Source of the DNA: Micropterix aruncella
Taxonomy: Eukaryota > Arthropoda > Insecta > Lepidoptera > Micropterigidae
Length of the DNA stretch: 64,000 bases
Reading direction: 5' to 3'
Assembly: GCA_944548615.1 (NCBI GenBank)
Contig: OX155972.1
Span: 9,440,904-9,504,903, forward strand
Shown piece after piece: positions 24,079 through 35,000 of this stretch. A program made the translations under genes and the position numbers. The number at the start of each line of letters is the position of its first letter. Position 1 is the first letter of the stretch. Under the pieces are notes generated by a model, which searched no databases, was not told where the DNA came from, and was given only the letters and a program-made list of their open reading frames with translations.

Positions 24079-24960
24079 AATGCGTAATCTTCCTAATCAA
24101 ATTATTGTAAAAAATGCTTGCCCACAATATTGTATTAGGAGAAAATAAATATTCATTTAAGATGTAAAAGCTTCTTTTAATAGCCATTTCTTCAATGCTA
24201 TGCTAAACCCTTTTCCCTTTAATTCTTTAATATTTTCAGGTAGATGGTTTAGATTCTTATTATGTTGTTTAACATTCCTTTTTAAATAGAGTTAAATTTG
24301 GCTTGGGTGCTTGGAGCTCATGCTTATTTCTCGTGTTATAAATGTGTTCAACATTGTTTATTTTGAAATACTGGTCGTGGGCTCTTACAAATTTATATAA
24401 ACGTTATCACAAACTCCTTTTTAAACAGTGGTTTGCAGCTTTCAGTTTTTGGAATTCCATATATAATTCGTTAACATCGTTTTTGTACGATGAATATTTC
24501 CCCTGCGTTTACCGAATTACCCCAAAGCGTAATTACATATTTAATAGAGGCGTAAATATACGCATAATATGCCGAAAAGGCTGTTTTTTATCTGTTGTTT
24601 TTTTAGAATCCTTAGCGCGTAGCAGAATCTTCGACATGGGCTTTCAAGTTCAAATTACAGTCGATTGTTATCCCTAGCAATTTGATTTTTTGCACCTTCT
24701 TAATAACCTGAGCGTTATATTTCATTTCGAATTCGTATTTTTGTGCTCGACAGAAATGAAACTGCAACCATTTAGTTTTTTCCGCATTTTTACTTAAATT
24801 ATTTGAGCCTAACCATTCAGTTACTTCTATAAAGCTTGTATTTGCAATGCTTTCATATCAACTTTAATCTAGCCCCAATTAAGATAGAAATGTCGTCGGC
24901 GAATAAGATTATTTTCTGTTGTGTCGCTAAAGGGAGTTCATTTATACTTATAGTACTTAT
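24079..24960 (-). pseudogene. LINE RT relic
   Basis: Minus-strand decayed RT. The palm is recognisable as LFADDISILIGARL (24880-24910), preceded by INELPLATQQKI. The C-terminus near 24150-24350 reads MLNTFITREISMSSKHPSQI and LPENIKELKGKGFSIALKKW, the typical last segment in which a basic helix follows 'lP..ik.l'. More than ten stops or shifts lie between. It is followed at once by a TTAA-flanked element, so its 3' UTR is probably split. Confidence 0.8.
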
Positions 24961-25129
24961 ATTATATGCATTGGATGCATGGCAGCACTGTCGCTACGGC
25001 GCCAGTGCCGCTGCTATGTGCCGCTTCTGCAGACTATCCACCGCTCACGAACCAGTAGTGTCGCGGAACCGCATAGTAATAACACGTAGTTTTTTTTTAA
25101 TAAAAAGAGTTTTTCGGACGCCGACGATA

Positions 25130-25810
25130 AAGAAAAATCGGTTGTGTCACCCCAAGACTTTCCTGTCAAGTAGCCAGGAACTTAATTCATCTAAATATTA
25201 ATATCATAAATCCTACCACAATCCCCCCACCCCCAACCGAGCGCCACCCTTTAACCTCAAAAATCGAAATCGAATTCGACTTCGACTTTTTCGACTTTTA
25301 CGACTTTTCCGACTTTTCCGACTTTTCCGACTTTTCCGACTTTTTCGACTTTTTCGACTTTTTGAATGTTGTGTCTGCTGTTGACCGTTGAGGAGTTACC
25401 TCGTCGGGAGCCAATCCAGGGTACATCAGCCATGTCATGGTGAAACTTGAAAGTTGCTATCATAATTGAATGCGTACACAAAATTTTGGGTCTCCTCTGT
25501 TGACCGTTGAGGAGTCCCCTCATCGGGAGCCAACCCAGGATACATCAGCCATGTCATAGTGAAACTTGGAAGGGGCTATCATAATTGAATGCGTATCCGA
25601 AATTTTGAGTCTCTGCTGTTGACCGTTTAGGAGTTCCCTCGTCGGGAGCCGACCCTGGGTTGACGGAATTCAACCACAATCTTTTCAGCTCATTCCATGA
25701 CCAAATGATGCCTGCATGCCAAATTTCAGCTCAATCGGATGAAGCGTTTCGTGGCTATCGTCGGAGAATACACACAGACAGACACACAGAAGTGCGTCCA
25801 CAATACTATC
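25130..25810 (+). repeat. RepL composite repeat, copy 1
   Basis: Order: 'ttgtgtcaccccaagacttt', a C-rich segment, a 9-bp minisatellite (25285-25362), three RepM-type units ('ctgttgaccgttgaggag' at 25379, 25497, 25617), then the RepD part with 'aaatttcagctcaatcgga' and 'acacacagacagacacacag'. The copy at 59590-60135 keeps the same order, so this is one composite element and not a chance cluster. No protein coding. Confidence 0.85.
25285..25362 (+). repeat. 9-bp minisatellite (cgacttttc)n
   Basis: About nine units of 'cgactttt(c/t)' inside RepL. The homologous stretch at 59735-59810 is shorter and more diverged. Confidence 0.92.
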
Positions 25811-26823
25811 CTAGACAGGAAAGTAATTGATAAATATTGTGGATAAATATACTGAGTACAAAATCAAATTGTCTTTTATTTAAACGATAATTACATTTAA
25901 ATATTTTTCGTCACTCCACAAAAGATTTTTAATCAGCACTGAATAACTTCCTTCATGTGACCTATTTTTGAATAAAGGTATTGTGTCTTTTTTTCTTTTC
26001 TGGTGTATTATAGCAACAAAAGTCATCATCGCCTTTCTCTTCCAACAAAAGACTCAAAATCATATCGGAATCGCTAAACACATCCGACATCGACAGACTG
26101 CAAGCTCGGTCTGTCTCTTTGTCCAACATTGACACGACAGCAGGCAACAGCAGATTTGCAGTCTGCGGTTTGTGGTCTGCGGTCTGTAGTAATGTTCGGA
26201 ATTGTTCCTTAAATATTAACTCCATCCGTTGGCACTTGGCCCTGAACCCGTCCTTAGTCGGGAAACGAACAGAAATTATTTTATCTGAATATTTATTAAA
26301 AATCAGTCCATGGGTCCATGAGTTTTATATATCTTTATTATTTTCTTTCACTCCTATTATCAGCCCTTTCCGGGTTGAGTGATTTCTAGGATACTTTTGG
26401 CTCTGCATTACTGTCTCGATTCAGGACAATAGAAAATAAATAATTGGCTAGCAAATCTATTGTCACCTCTTGATTTATTAATACACGGCAACAGAACAGA
26501 AGAGCCAGGGCGGTCAAAGTAAATAGAACATGTTGATCTAGTCCTAACCCTTGGAAGAAATGAATACTTCACTTAATTAGAATATATCTGTAGATCACCG
26601 CTTCCATCCCTATTTTTCTTTATTGCTAAAAAGGGTCAATGTAAACCGAGTAAAGAATAATAATCAAGGAAGTTTACTTATGACATAATACAATAATGTA
26701 ATCAAAAATAACATAAATGAAATTTAATGCCAATGAGAAAACGTGATGAGAAAACGCGAATGAGAAAACATGAAGAAGTCGGGAAGCGATCGTGATTCAA
26801 CTGTTTTGTAAGTTATATAGATA
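25811..26823. other. No gene; contains the partner of the 22056 repeat
   Basis: No supported gene. 26156-26207 is the inverted partner of 22056-22115. 26205-26270 ('aactccatccgttggcactt') is a short RepD-flank piece also seen at 27890-27960 and 49980-50060. Confidence 0.45.
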
Positions 26824-27682
26824 CTAGCTGACCCGTGCCCACTTCGTTGGGTGGTAAACATTTTTACTTGTGATGAAATTATGAGTGTGGTTCGGTTATT
26901 ACTGAGTGCTATGATTTATTTCCTGACTGCCAAAAGGAGGGTTATATTTCTACTGCATATGTATGTATGCATTTGCATACCAATTTGGCTATATTACCAG
27001 ATTTCAAATGAGTGAATGAAATGATTATGATTGAAGAAATTATGTATATTTTAATTGTTCAAAACTTCTCTGTATACTATAATAGATGTAATGTTATTAT
27101 TTGGTACCAAAATATATTGTCTTTCAGGAGTTCTAGCCCGAGATACGGTCACGGTTCAATACCTATGTCGTATTATCTCTTTAACTGTGTATGCAGTAAA
27201 AGGGAAATTTCTTTTATTTTCAACATATGGGACGATAAATTTACTTATTTTGATAAGAGTTCATAATTGTTGATAATATGACCAATACATTATTATTTTA
27301 ATATAAAAAAACTACTTTTTGTGACTGAAATATAAAATGTAGACATACTTATGCTGTCGCTGACTTTTTTGTAGGCATTACCAAGCCCTACAACTTTTCT
27401 CCAGAACTCAATCACATATCTCTCATCGTTAAGGCAGCGTTCGTAAGAAACGTTTTCATTCGACCGTTTTTTCTGCGACTTACTTTCTGCCGTTTTCTCT
27501 GCGATCCGACTACCACGAAAAAGTCTTTTATTTTTTGGATTAATATATAACCCATGACACTCACAAATAACGTGGTTTTCTATTGGTAAAAGAATTTTCA
27601 AAATCTGTTCAGTAGATCCAAAGATTACTTCCTACAATCTCACAAACTCAAAAACTTTACCTCTTTATAATATTAGTATAGA
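26824..27682 (-). mobile_element. Non-autonomous Helitron, both ends present
   Basis: On the minus strand the 5' end at 27682 reads TCTATACTAATATTATAAAG, a terminus I recognise from lepidopteran Helitrons. The 3' end at 26824 reads ...CCCAACGAAGTGGGCACGGGTCAGCTAG, with a CCCA/TGGG hairpin just inside CTAG. Flanking bases are A (26823) and T (27683) on the plus strand. Length is 859 bp. It shows no Rep or helicase remnant, so it is non-autonomous and belongs to a different family from 6176-6757. Confidence 0.9.
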
Positions 27683-27719
27683 TTATTGTTTGTTTGTTTC
27701 TACCCTTTGTTGTGGAATG

Positions 27720-28060
27720 ACAATGGGCGGGTTTATTATCATACGACAATCTCTTCCAACCAACCCTACCTTCCAACCAACCATATTATATTATTGACAT
27801 AGATATAAATACCTACACCGTGAGTTTTTAGTTACAGGCATCCTTGAAGGGGGTAAATCACTACACTCTGCTATTTAAACTCCGCCATAAATTTTAATTA
27901 AATATTAACGCCATCTGTTGGCGCTTGGCTCAACATCGTCCTTAGAGGAGAAACAAAATGCGCCACCTGAGGCGAAGCTAACAAGGTTCGTTCGCCAGCT
28001 TATTGATTCTATTCATGAAATGTATATTCAGATAAAATCAGTCCCTGTCTACTTGCCGGG
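27720..28060 (+). repeat. Mosaic of short dispersed repeats
   Basis: Three pieces in a row: 27720-27772 (inverted partner of 9727-9777), 27818-27866 (copy of 20905-20945) and 27878-28060 ('ccatctgttggcgcttgg...acttgccgggaaagtctt', related to 49980-50170 and 45420-45450). They are probably end segments of one larger repeat family that I cannot name. Confidence 0.6.
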
Positions 28061-29290
28061 AAAGTCTTTGGGAGACCCTACCGATTGTTTCCGATTGTTT
28101 CTGCGACATGCTTCAACACGATTCGTACCGGCGACCGGATGCATCTCTTATGTATAATACTGATACGGTATTCTTGCAAGTACTGCCTTTGTTTGTTGCC
28201 CTTACAGTTTGTTTCCCGACAGGTTTCCACGCGCTTCGGAAATCAAAATAAAATATACCCGCTCATGCTGCAAAATTGCTCCAATGACTCTTCAGAGCCC
28301 GCCTTTCATAATATCATGCCACTAAAGACGTTTCATCTCCATTCGCCTGTAAATTAACGAAATACCCTGTGCAATTTCCGACAGGTCGACCTCAGAATCG
28401 ATTTTCGGTTTTATTGAAATTTTAACGAGATTCCTTCGGTCCCAGGCTAGGACGCGGAATGTCAAGAAGATTTCGGATGAATTTCATCGATTGGAACCCC
28501 CTCCCTTTCACTTCATATACTAACCGCCCTGAATGACGACCTAATTGCAAATAGACTAAGAGATGACGGTATAAATAGATTTCTCGTCGGTCAGGCCGAT
28601 TCATGTTAAAATTATTTACCTTATTTACATAAAATATTTACATTACGGTGTTTTTTGAAATGTTGCCGCCGAACTGTTACTCGGTAATTTGTCCATATTT
28701 GCTGTCATATTTATTTGAAACATCAACCCCTGTTACCTATGCAGTGTTGCCATTTTAATAGGAAATGGTTAAGGTCTCGATTGTGGAGCTCGTATGGGCA
28801 GTAATCAATTAATAAAATTCCTTGAAGGCGTTTTCGTTGCCTCTTGGGAGTTGATTTTTTCCTTATATCCAAATTCTAGAATAGTGAGAAAAAAAAATTA
28901 TCCCAATTCCGAAATAGTGGAAGCCTGATAGATACTTGTCTATCAAGGACGGTGGCTCCCGGACGGTTCTAGTCCCAACTCCTGCTAAATTTGAGGCTAT
29001 TTGCTGTGAAGTGTGTGGTCGAAAGTGGTCTCGCAGAAGCAGTGGCGAAGAAACAAATTTAATGCAATAAATTTAGAATTCATAATAAATATTAAACAAA
29101 TATATATTTAGAAATTGGAATTATGATATTTATTTAATATTATTAGGAATTATTTTATTAATTAATTTTATCCTTATTACCATTTATTTTATCTTAATTA
29201 ATTACCATAATTTTATCTTAAAACCAGGCTATGTTGTTTAATTACGAGCTTCTTAAGTATTATTTGCAGTTATTGACAGTAAACTTAGCA
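28061..29290. other. No gene seen
   Basis: Contains small frames at 28085-28357 (+) and 28422-28604 (-) with no recognisable domain. 29040-29230 is very AT-rich. Confidence 0.4.
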
Positions 29291-29295
29291 GCGGA

Positions 29296-29415
29296 GTGTT
29301 GTCCCCTACAACGGGCAAACCCGTCACTCCAGGAAGGTATGACGATATTGATCATTATTTCTATCTGGAATTATAGTAGAGACTTGGGACGAATACAGTC
29401 CATCGTCTAGCTACT
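29296..29415 (+). repeat. RepA, 5' fragment
   Basis: 'tgttgtcccctacaacgggc' then 'aaacccgtcactccaggaag' matches the RepA start. It is broken off after about 120 bp. Confidence 0.75.
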
Positions 29416-29992
29416 AAAGCTCTAAAACTAAAGTTCTTCAGATATGGTCGTTACCAGGTAACATGTCACATTAAAGTCTATTTACAGGATGACGATACCG
29501 GGTCAACGCTGACTTGTTTTGAGTTTGAAGTCAATATCTGACCCGATGTAAGTCAGCTTTAATTGTCAGTATCGCACGTTTGTCTATTATATCCAAAATT
29601 TAATCCTCTCTCATTCACTATGATCGCCCTCCATGGACGCTGCGAATAAACAACTTTGTCCGTTGGCTCTGGTCCAATTTGTGAAGGACCATTTCGTGTC
29701 GCGGTTTGAATTAACAGCCCCATATCTGGCCAACAATTTAAACCTAAGGCGACAACAAACGAACATAACGTCCGGCTTGCACCATTAATATTCAACCTCA
29801 TTCCAGCCACTCCAACTATGCGGTCGCTAACAGTCACTCTTCTAGGCACATTTTAAATACATGCGCAATTTGGCAGACGAAACGTGGACTGACATCGCGA
29901 GCAAGGTATTCAAAAATTGATGCTTTGCTTCTCGTGCGTTTTAGATATTTTTGTATACGGAACCTACGCATATAATAATTATTTACACAAGT
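29416..29992. other. No gene seen
   Basis: A frame at 29559-29849 on the minus strand lacks a recognisable domain. No repeat match was noticed. Confidence 0.4.
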
Positions 29993-30215
29993 AAATATAT
30001 TAAAAGGAATAAAAACACAACTGCCGTAACAGAAAGTGAGTAATATTTATTACGGTTTTTTAATGAAATACTTGTGGTTTATGTTTTCATCCATATAGAT
30101 GTATGTTTATACTGACTTTTCATTTTTGACACTGAACACGATATAATTATGTTAATTTATTGGCATTTGGACATTTAGATATTTAGGTACTTGATATTTA
30201 AACAGTTAAGGTACC
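29993..30215 (+). repeat. RepB, partial copy
   Basis: 'aaatatattaaaaggaataa', 'ctgccgtaacagaaag', 'ttttttaatgaaatacttgt' and 'gcatttggacatttagatat' align with the copy at 21690. It ends before the 'agaagttatg' block. Confidence 0.82.
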
Positions 30216-30764
30216 CCAATGTATGCTGTACCTATGCCAAATTGGTAACTTTCCTTAATTTTGACATTACAAAGATTACGAATTCATATCAACTGGTCAA
30301 GGTTCAGCTTGTTATAGTCTATTTTATGGGAAAGATAAAGATTTTAAACCAACCTTATTTTAAGACCCATAACAGGATTGAATATACAACCGTTTTTTTT
30401 TAAATCGTTGTTCCTACTATTACAAAAATATAAGACGCATTTACGGAACGAGTTGGCTTTGGCCATCGCATGGGATACCTCATTTCAGGACGATCACTAC
30501 GCCTGAGCGGTTATACTGAAGTGACGGTCCCACGAGTCAACACTTGCCAAGGTAGGAATTGCCCGCACAGCTGCAGCTGTTTTTTCACTCCTCACTAATA
30601 ATTCTGAATATTTTATAGGGGAGAGTGGGGGAAATGTTTCCTACTAATGGTAAATGTTGATAAAAACCACATTAATTTACTTTGTTATATTTTTTAATTA
30701 TGAACTTAAATCTCGGTTGTTTGACTATCATTTCATTACAGTTTAAATCAACTACAGCCGTGAA
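30216..30764. other. No gene seen
   Basis: AT-rich sequence of unknown origin. Its right end is probably the downstream remainder of the transposase fragment at 30765-31058. Confidence 0.35.
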
Positions 30765-31058
30765 TTATGGTACAATAAAGATTTTACAAAAGAAGTCAAT
30801 CGCTTCCATTAACCCATACATGCGAATAATGAGAGCCTTAAATCCAGTATGTCTTCCCAGCTTAGAAGAGTTTTTGTATATATCATCATTAGATTTTGCT
30901 AAATTGTATCTCTTCTTTAAAGTGCTGTATGGTATGTCAGTGTCGTGAGATACTTTTTACACCGAAATACCTTTTCTCCTGAGAGAATACATTGCGTTTT
31001 CTAATGAATCTACCGTCCAAGAAGCTTTTCTTCTTGTACGATCACTTTTACGCGGCAT
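30765..31058 (-). pseudogene. Pipsqueak-type HTH transposase N-terminus
   Basis: From the ATG at 31058 the minus strand reads MPRKSDRTRRKASWTVDSLE, then AMYSLRRKGISV, a TAA stop, and in the same frame HDTDIPYSTLKKRYNLAKSN and KLGRHTGF. This is the N-terminal DNA-binding helix-turn-helix of the pipsqueak fold (basic start, Trp, 'IP.sTLk.R', then 'GR.t.f') that opens pogo/Tigger-like transposases and their domesticated relatives. The DDE catalytic domain is absent. Immediately upstream of the ATG is 'ttttttttatttattttag' (minus strand), which looks like a splice acceptor, so this was probably the first coding exon. One in-frame stop makes it a pseudogene. Confidence 0.7.
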
Positions 31059-31147
31059 CTAAAATAAATAAAAAAAACAATATAAACCTTAAATGTCCTA
31101 AAAATAGTTTAATGGGAGCTACGCCGTGTAGTGAGAGCCAGTCTTCC

Positions 31148-31230
31148 ATTAATAGTCGCCTATCAAATGTACATCCGTGTGCTCCTTCAGTATGCAAGTG
31201 TGGAAGTAGTCTTAACCGCTTGCTTGCCCG
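31148..31230. repeat. Inverted arm, uninterrupted TTAA site
   Basis: In reverse complement this stretch reads 'gggcaagcaagcggTTAAga' and continues 'ctacttccacacttgcatac'. The same sequence is found split at the two outer flanks of the large transposon (32020-32038 and 35834-35915). It is therefore both an inverted partner and an unoccupied version of that insertion site. Confidence 0.85.
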
Positions 31231-31390
31231 TGTCAACTAGTAGTTAACAAATCGAGAATTTAGAATTGACCGTGTCAAGTAGTAGTTAACATAACCTTGA
31301 AGTCAGCTTTGCCCGTGTTAACTGGTAGTTGACATTGCATTTCACTCAGCTATGACCATGTCAACCTGTGGTTAACATCGCTCCCGCCGT
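31226..31390 (+). repeat. 43-bp tandem repeat, four units
   Basis: Units start at 31226, 31268, 31311 and 31354 (periods 42, 43, 43). Each opens with 'g(c/a)cc(g/a)tgt(c/t)aa' and 'tagttaacat', and the tail of each unit is poorly conserved. Confidence 0.85.
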
Positions 31391-31513
31391 CGAAAAAGCT
31401 GATTCTACCCGTCTTTATCGCTCCAGGGCCTAATTTGTATTATTTGTCCCGTTTCTTCGTGAAATTTCCCCTCCACACAATCCCAGTCAAGCATCCAAGC
31501 CATAGACAAAAGT

Positions 31514-31558
31514 CGCCGCACGGCGCCAGATGACACAAGACGCCGCACGGCGCCAGAT
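31514..31558 (+). repeat. Direct repeat of an 18-mer
   Basis: CGCCGCACGGCGCCAGAT at 31514-31531 and again at 31541-31558. Each copy contains a self-complementary GCCGCACGGC-like core. Confidence 0.85.
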
Positions 31559-32034
31559 ATTGGTATGGAAACAAAGGCCTTTTAAATAATAAATATCTAT
31601 GAACAAGTGATCATTTTTGTTTCTTATTCTATTATTTATTATATTGAAAACATAATCAAAGAATAAAAACCATATGTCATCGCTCTTATTTTTGAGGTAT
31701 GAGCTTTTGAATACAAGACGAGCTTCAAAACGCCCTACTTCTAAGTTCAGCATAGCATAACTCTGCACCAAAGTCGTAATTTGATAAACAAAAGATAACA
31801 TTGTTTAGCTAGTTTCATAATAAACATAAATATATATAACACTTGACACTTTTTTAAACAAATTGAGTCACAAGAAACGATTTTGTGAAACCCGACCCAC
31901 GCGCTGACGGGGCAAAAAATGGCGGGGCAAAGTAGGGTCGTCACGTTTTTTTCGTGGGGCATTTGAGGAGGCACGCGCTGAGGGCCCGGGGCAAAGGCGC
32001 GTTGCGCGCGGACCCCCCTTGGGCAAGCGAGCGG

Positions 32035-35000
32035 TTAATCTCTTCGTTTGACCATGGAGAAACATAATTTTGATGGTGGCACTCTCAAAAATGGTGCGTT
32101 TGGGCGCTGCGGGCCAAAAACAAAATGGCCGCCATCAAAAACATGTTTTCCTATTTATATCAGTAACCTTTGAAGATACGAAAAATGTTGTTGAATAAAA
32201 AATGTAGCCTGACAGATTGTGCATAGAAAAGGTCCTTACAACTTTCTTTGTATAACTAACCGTTTTCTCAAAAAAAATACTTTTGTAAAAAGAAATATTA
32301 AGAAATGAAAAAATCGAAGTTTTAGGGTTTTGCAAGCACATATTTAAAGTTTTTGAAATTTTTTACATGTTTCCTGATTTATTACAATAATAACTGTATT
32401 AAACTTTAATAAATTAACAAATATACCATTTTATTTTTTTTTTATGTAGGAATTGGAAAGAGGAAAGAGACATTTCTTGAAAAGCTCTAATTTGTAATAA
32501 CAATACTGTTGAAGAAATACAATATTACATTTGTTAAATTTTCAAATACAATCAATATCACTGTCAATGCCAATTTCACTTAAACCTAGATCTTCATCAT
32601 TGTCTTCCTCGCATTCTCCCGTATTGTCGCAATGGTCAGGATCACCTTCGCACTTGCACATTTCAGTACACCGGAGTCCATTTGTCTGACACGTACATGG
32701 AGGACAGCAACGTCTTTTTGAGCATGAGCAGCGGCAAAGCTCCAAGATAAGCTTTGGTGCACAGGGGTTGGTACAAGCAACAGGCTCGTATGCACTACCT
32801 ATTTTCTGCCATCCAAAATCTGAGGGTGACGGGTTATTAGGATGCTGAATTAGGTCCTGATTCCACTCAAAACATTGAAGGTGAGCCCGTAGCAATGCTG
32901 GATTTAGTGCTGATTTTGTTGGAGGAAGGTTCTCATCTTGATGTTGTTTTTTAGTAAACAAGAACCATCGCACTGCTCCTATGTCTGTCAATGATGTTTT
33001 GGGGATGTATAGCTGACAAATGAGTGCTTCCAAGTTAGCCCTCACATCTTCAGTGAGTAACAGTGTTGTCCCCAATTTAGCCAAAGCTTCTATCATCGTA
33101 TCACTTGCTGAATTAAAAGCTTTCCACCACTTTATTTTTCCTTTGCCAGCAAATGACCCTGTTACATCAGCTCCTGAAAGTGCATGTAGTCCAAGGAGTG
33201 CAGAGGCTTTCAGAGGTCCAGGTGCTCTGTAAATTGACCCTATCTGAATAAACCTTTTCATACCATGTCCAAGATAGAAAGCAAAATCTTTAGAAAGTTG
33301 TGGATATCGCCTTAGTGCTAGAATAAGGACGTCAGTATCAGGGGAGAACACGTGAGTAGTTTTAATTCCTTTCTGTGCTAAATAAGCTGCATGTAATATA
33401 ATCTTTGTGTTGGCCTCCTCTTGCGTGCTTGAAAGACAGGATACATCATCCCTATGTGATGACGCTGCCTTGTCCCTCCAACTGAGTACGAACTTCTTGT
33501 TGTTGGTCTCACCGAATTTGAGTAGTTGATTGGAAAGGAACTCGGTTAGGTCGTCTTTCGTCTTATCATGGGCCAATAGTTTGTGCATTGGTATGCTTTC
33601 AATTTTTGTTTCTGGCCTGACTTTTATTGGATTGGATCAGAGCCTTTTTGCCGTATGTCTCGCATCGCTTTCTTCAATGAGTTTTCTTTGTACGAGTCAA
33701 AAACTATATGTACCTCACTATAGTTATTGAATTTTTGTCCGATCCATTGGCTGAATTTCACACCGAGGTCATTACATGTCTTCACTGTTGTAGGTTTGTG
33801 GTAGGTATGAAGAAGTGCTATGCCATCTACTATTACAGCTTTTCCATGTAGCTCGTCATTATGTACTGGAACATCATGAGCTGTAGATGTATTATCATCT
33901 TCGTTTTCTTCAGCAGGTTTCTCTTGGATTGATTCTAGAGCATCTGTAAGTTTGTACTTAGCCAGACAATGGTGCATACTCCCGTCAATTGCAAACAACG
34001 ACTTTGGTAGTGCTGAAAACTTGTAGTTGCTTAAATTGTGCCTCAAATCTATGTCAGGTCTGCTTCTGGAAGCTATCAACAATCTTGAAATGAGAGATAA
34101 GTCTGTCTTAATGGAAACGGTTTTGTCTTTGATGGTAATTTTAATCTTCTTAGCTACTGATTTACACGTTTTTATGACATTCTTTTTCATGGGAGCCCAG
34201 AACGGAATTGTGTTTGAACGAATTCGTTGATCTAAGAAAATATTATGGAGATCTTTACCAACTTCGGCAACACTGTCTAAAGACACTTTTACTTCTTGAG
34301 GAAAGACTCGCTGAGTGAGGATATGAATGAGGTCATCACTTTTATATTGGAAGGGATTTGTTGAGTTTTTAAATGCTTCCATTAGTGTAAGCACATTATG
34401 GCCCTGGCGCTGTTGGAGTTTTACTGACATTTCGTGATGTTGACTTCGTTCTGTACTTTTTAATCCAATCATTTTCTCAGTTTCACATGCAATTCTAGTT
34501 AGTTCCGAATTAGCAAGGAAGAATCGATTTCGAGCATTCTCATTGAGTGTTATACCCACAAGTCCTCCATGCACCTTTAGTTTTCGATTTTGGTGTTCCA
34601 GAGCCTCATCCGCACCTAGAGAACAAAATGGTACTTTACTTCTGTTCACTACCCAATTACCTTCCATAAACTGTTTCCAGATTTCTGGATGTGTTGATTC
34701 CAAGTTTTCCATCTCTGAAAGATATAAGGTGATCATTCTAGCATAGTTAAGTCTATTAAATGTAAATAAGTATTTAACAAACTCGTGGAGGGATGCTAAA
34801 TACAGTTTCCAATCAGATGTTCTTACAGCTCTTATGAAATTCATCATTACTTGCACCATATCCATATACGTGCAAGCTAGTTTGAAAACAGGATGCTTTT
34901 GCTTTTTTGTTGCTGAAAAGTTTTCAATATTTTGAATAATCTTTCTTTCTTGTAGGGAAGAAACTATTGTGGAATTTACCCTTTTCAGCTCTTTTTTATC

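Noticed and set aside
25370..25690. Regular 118-120-bp repeats considered as a CRISPR array or satellite
   Set aside because: Repeat and spacer are not distinguishable, the whole unit is conserved, and the context is eukaryotic transposable DNA. They are tandem units of RepL/RepM.
32586..32795. 69-codon frame inside the transposase gene
   Set aside because: It is a shadow frame of the Cys-rich tail of the long frame.
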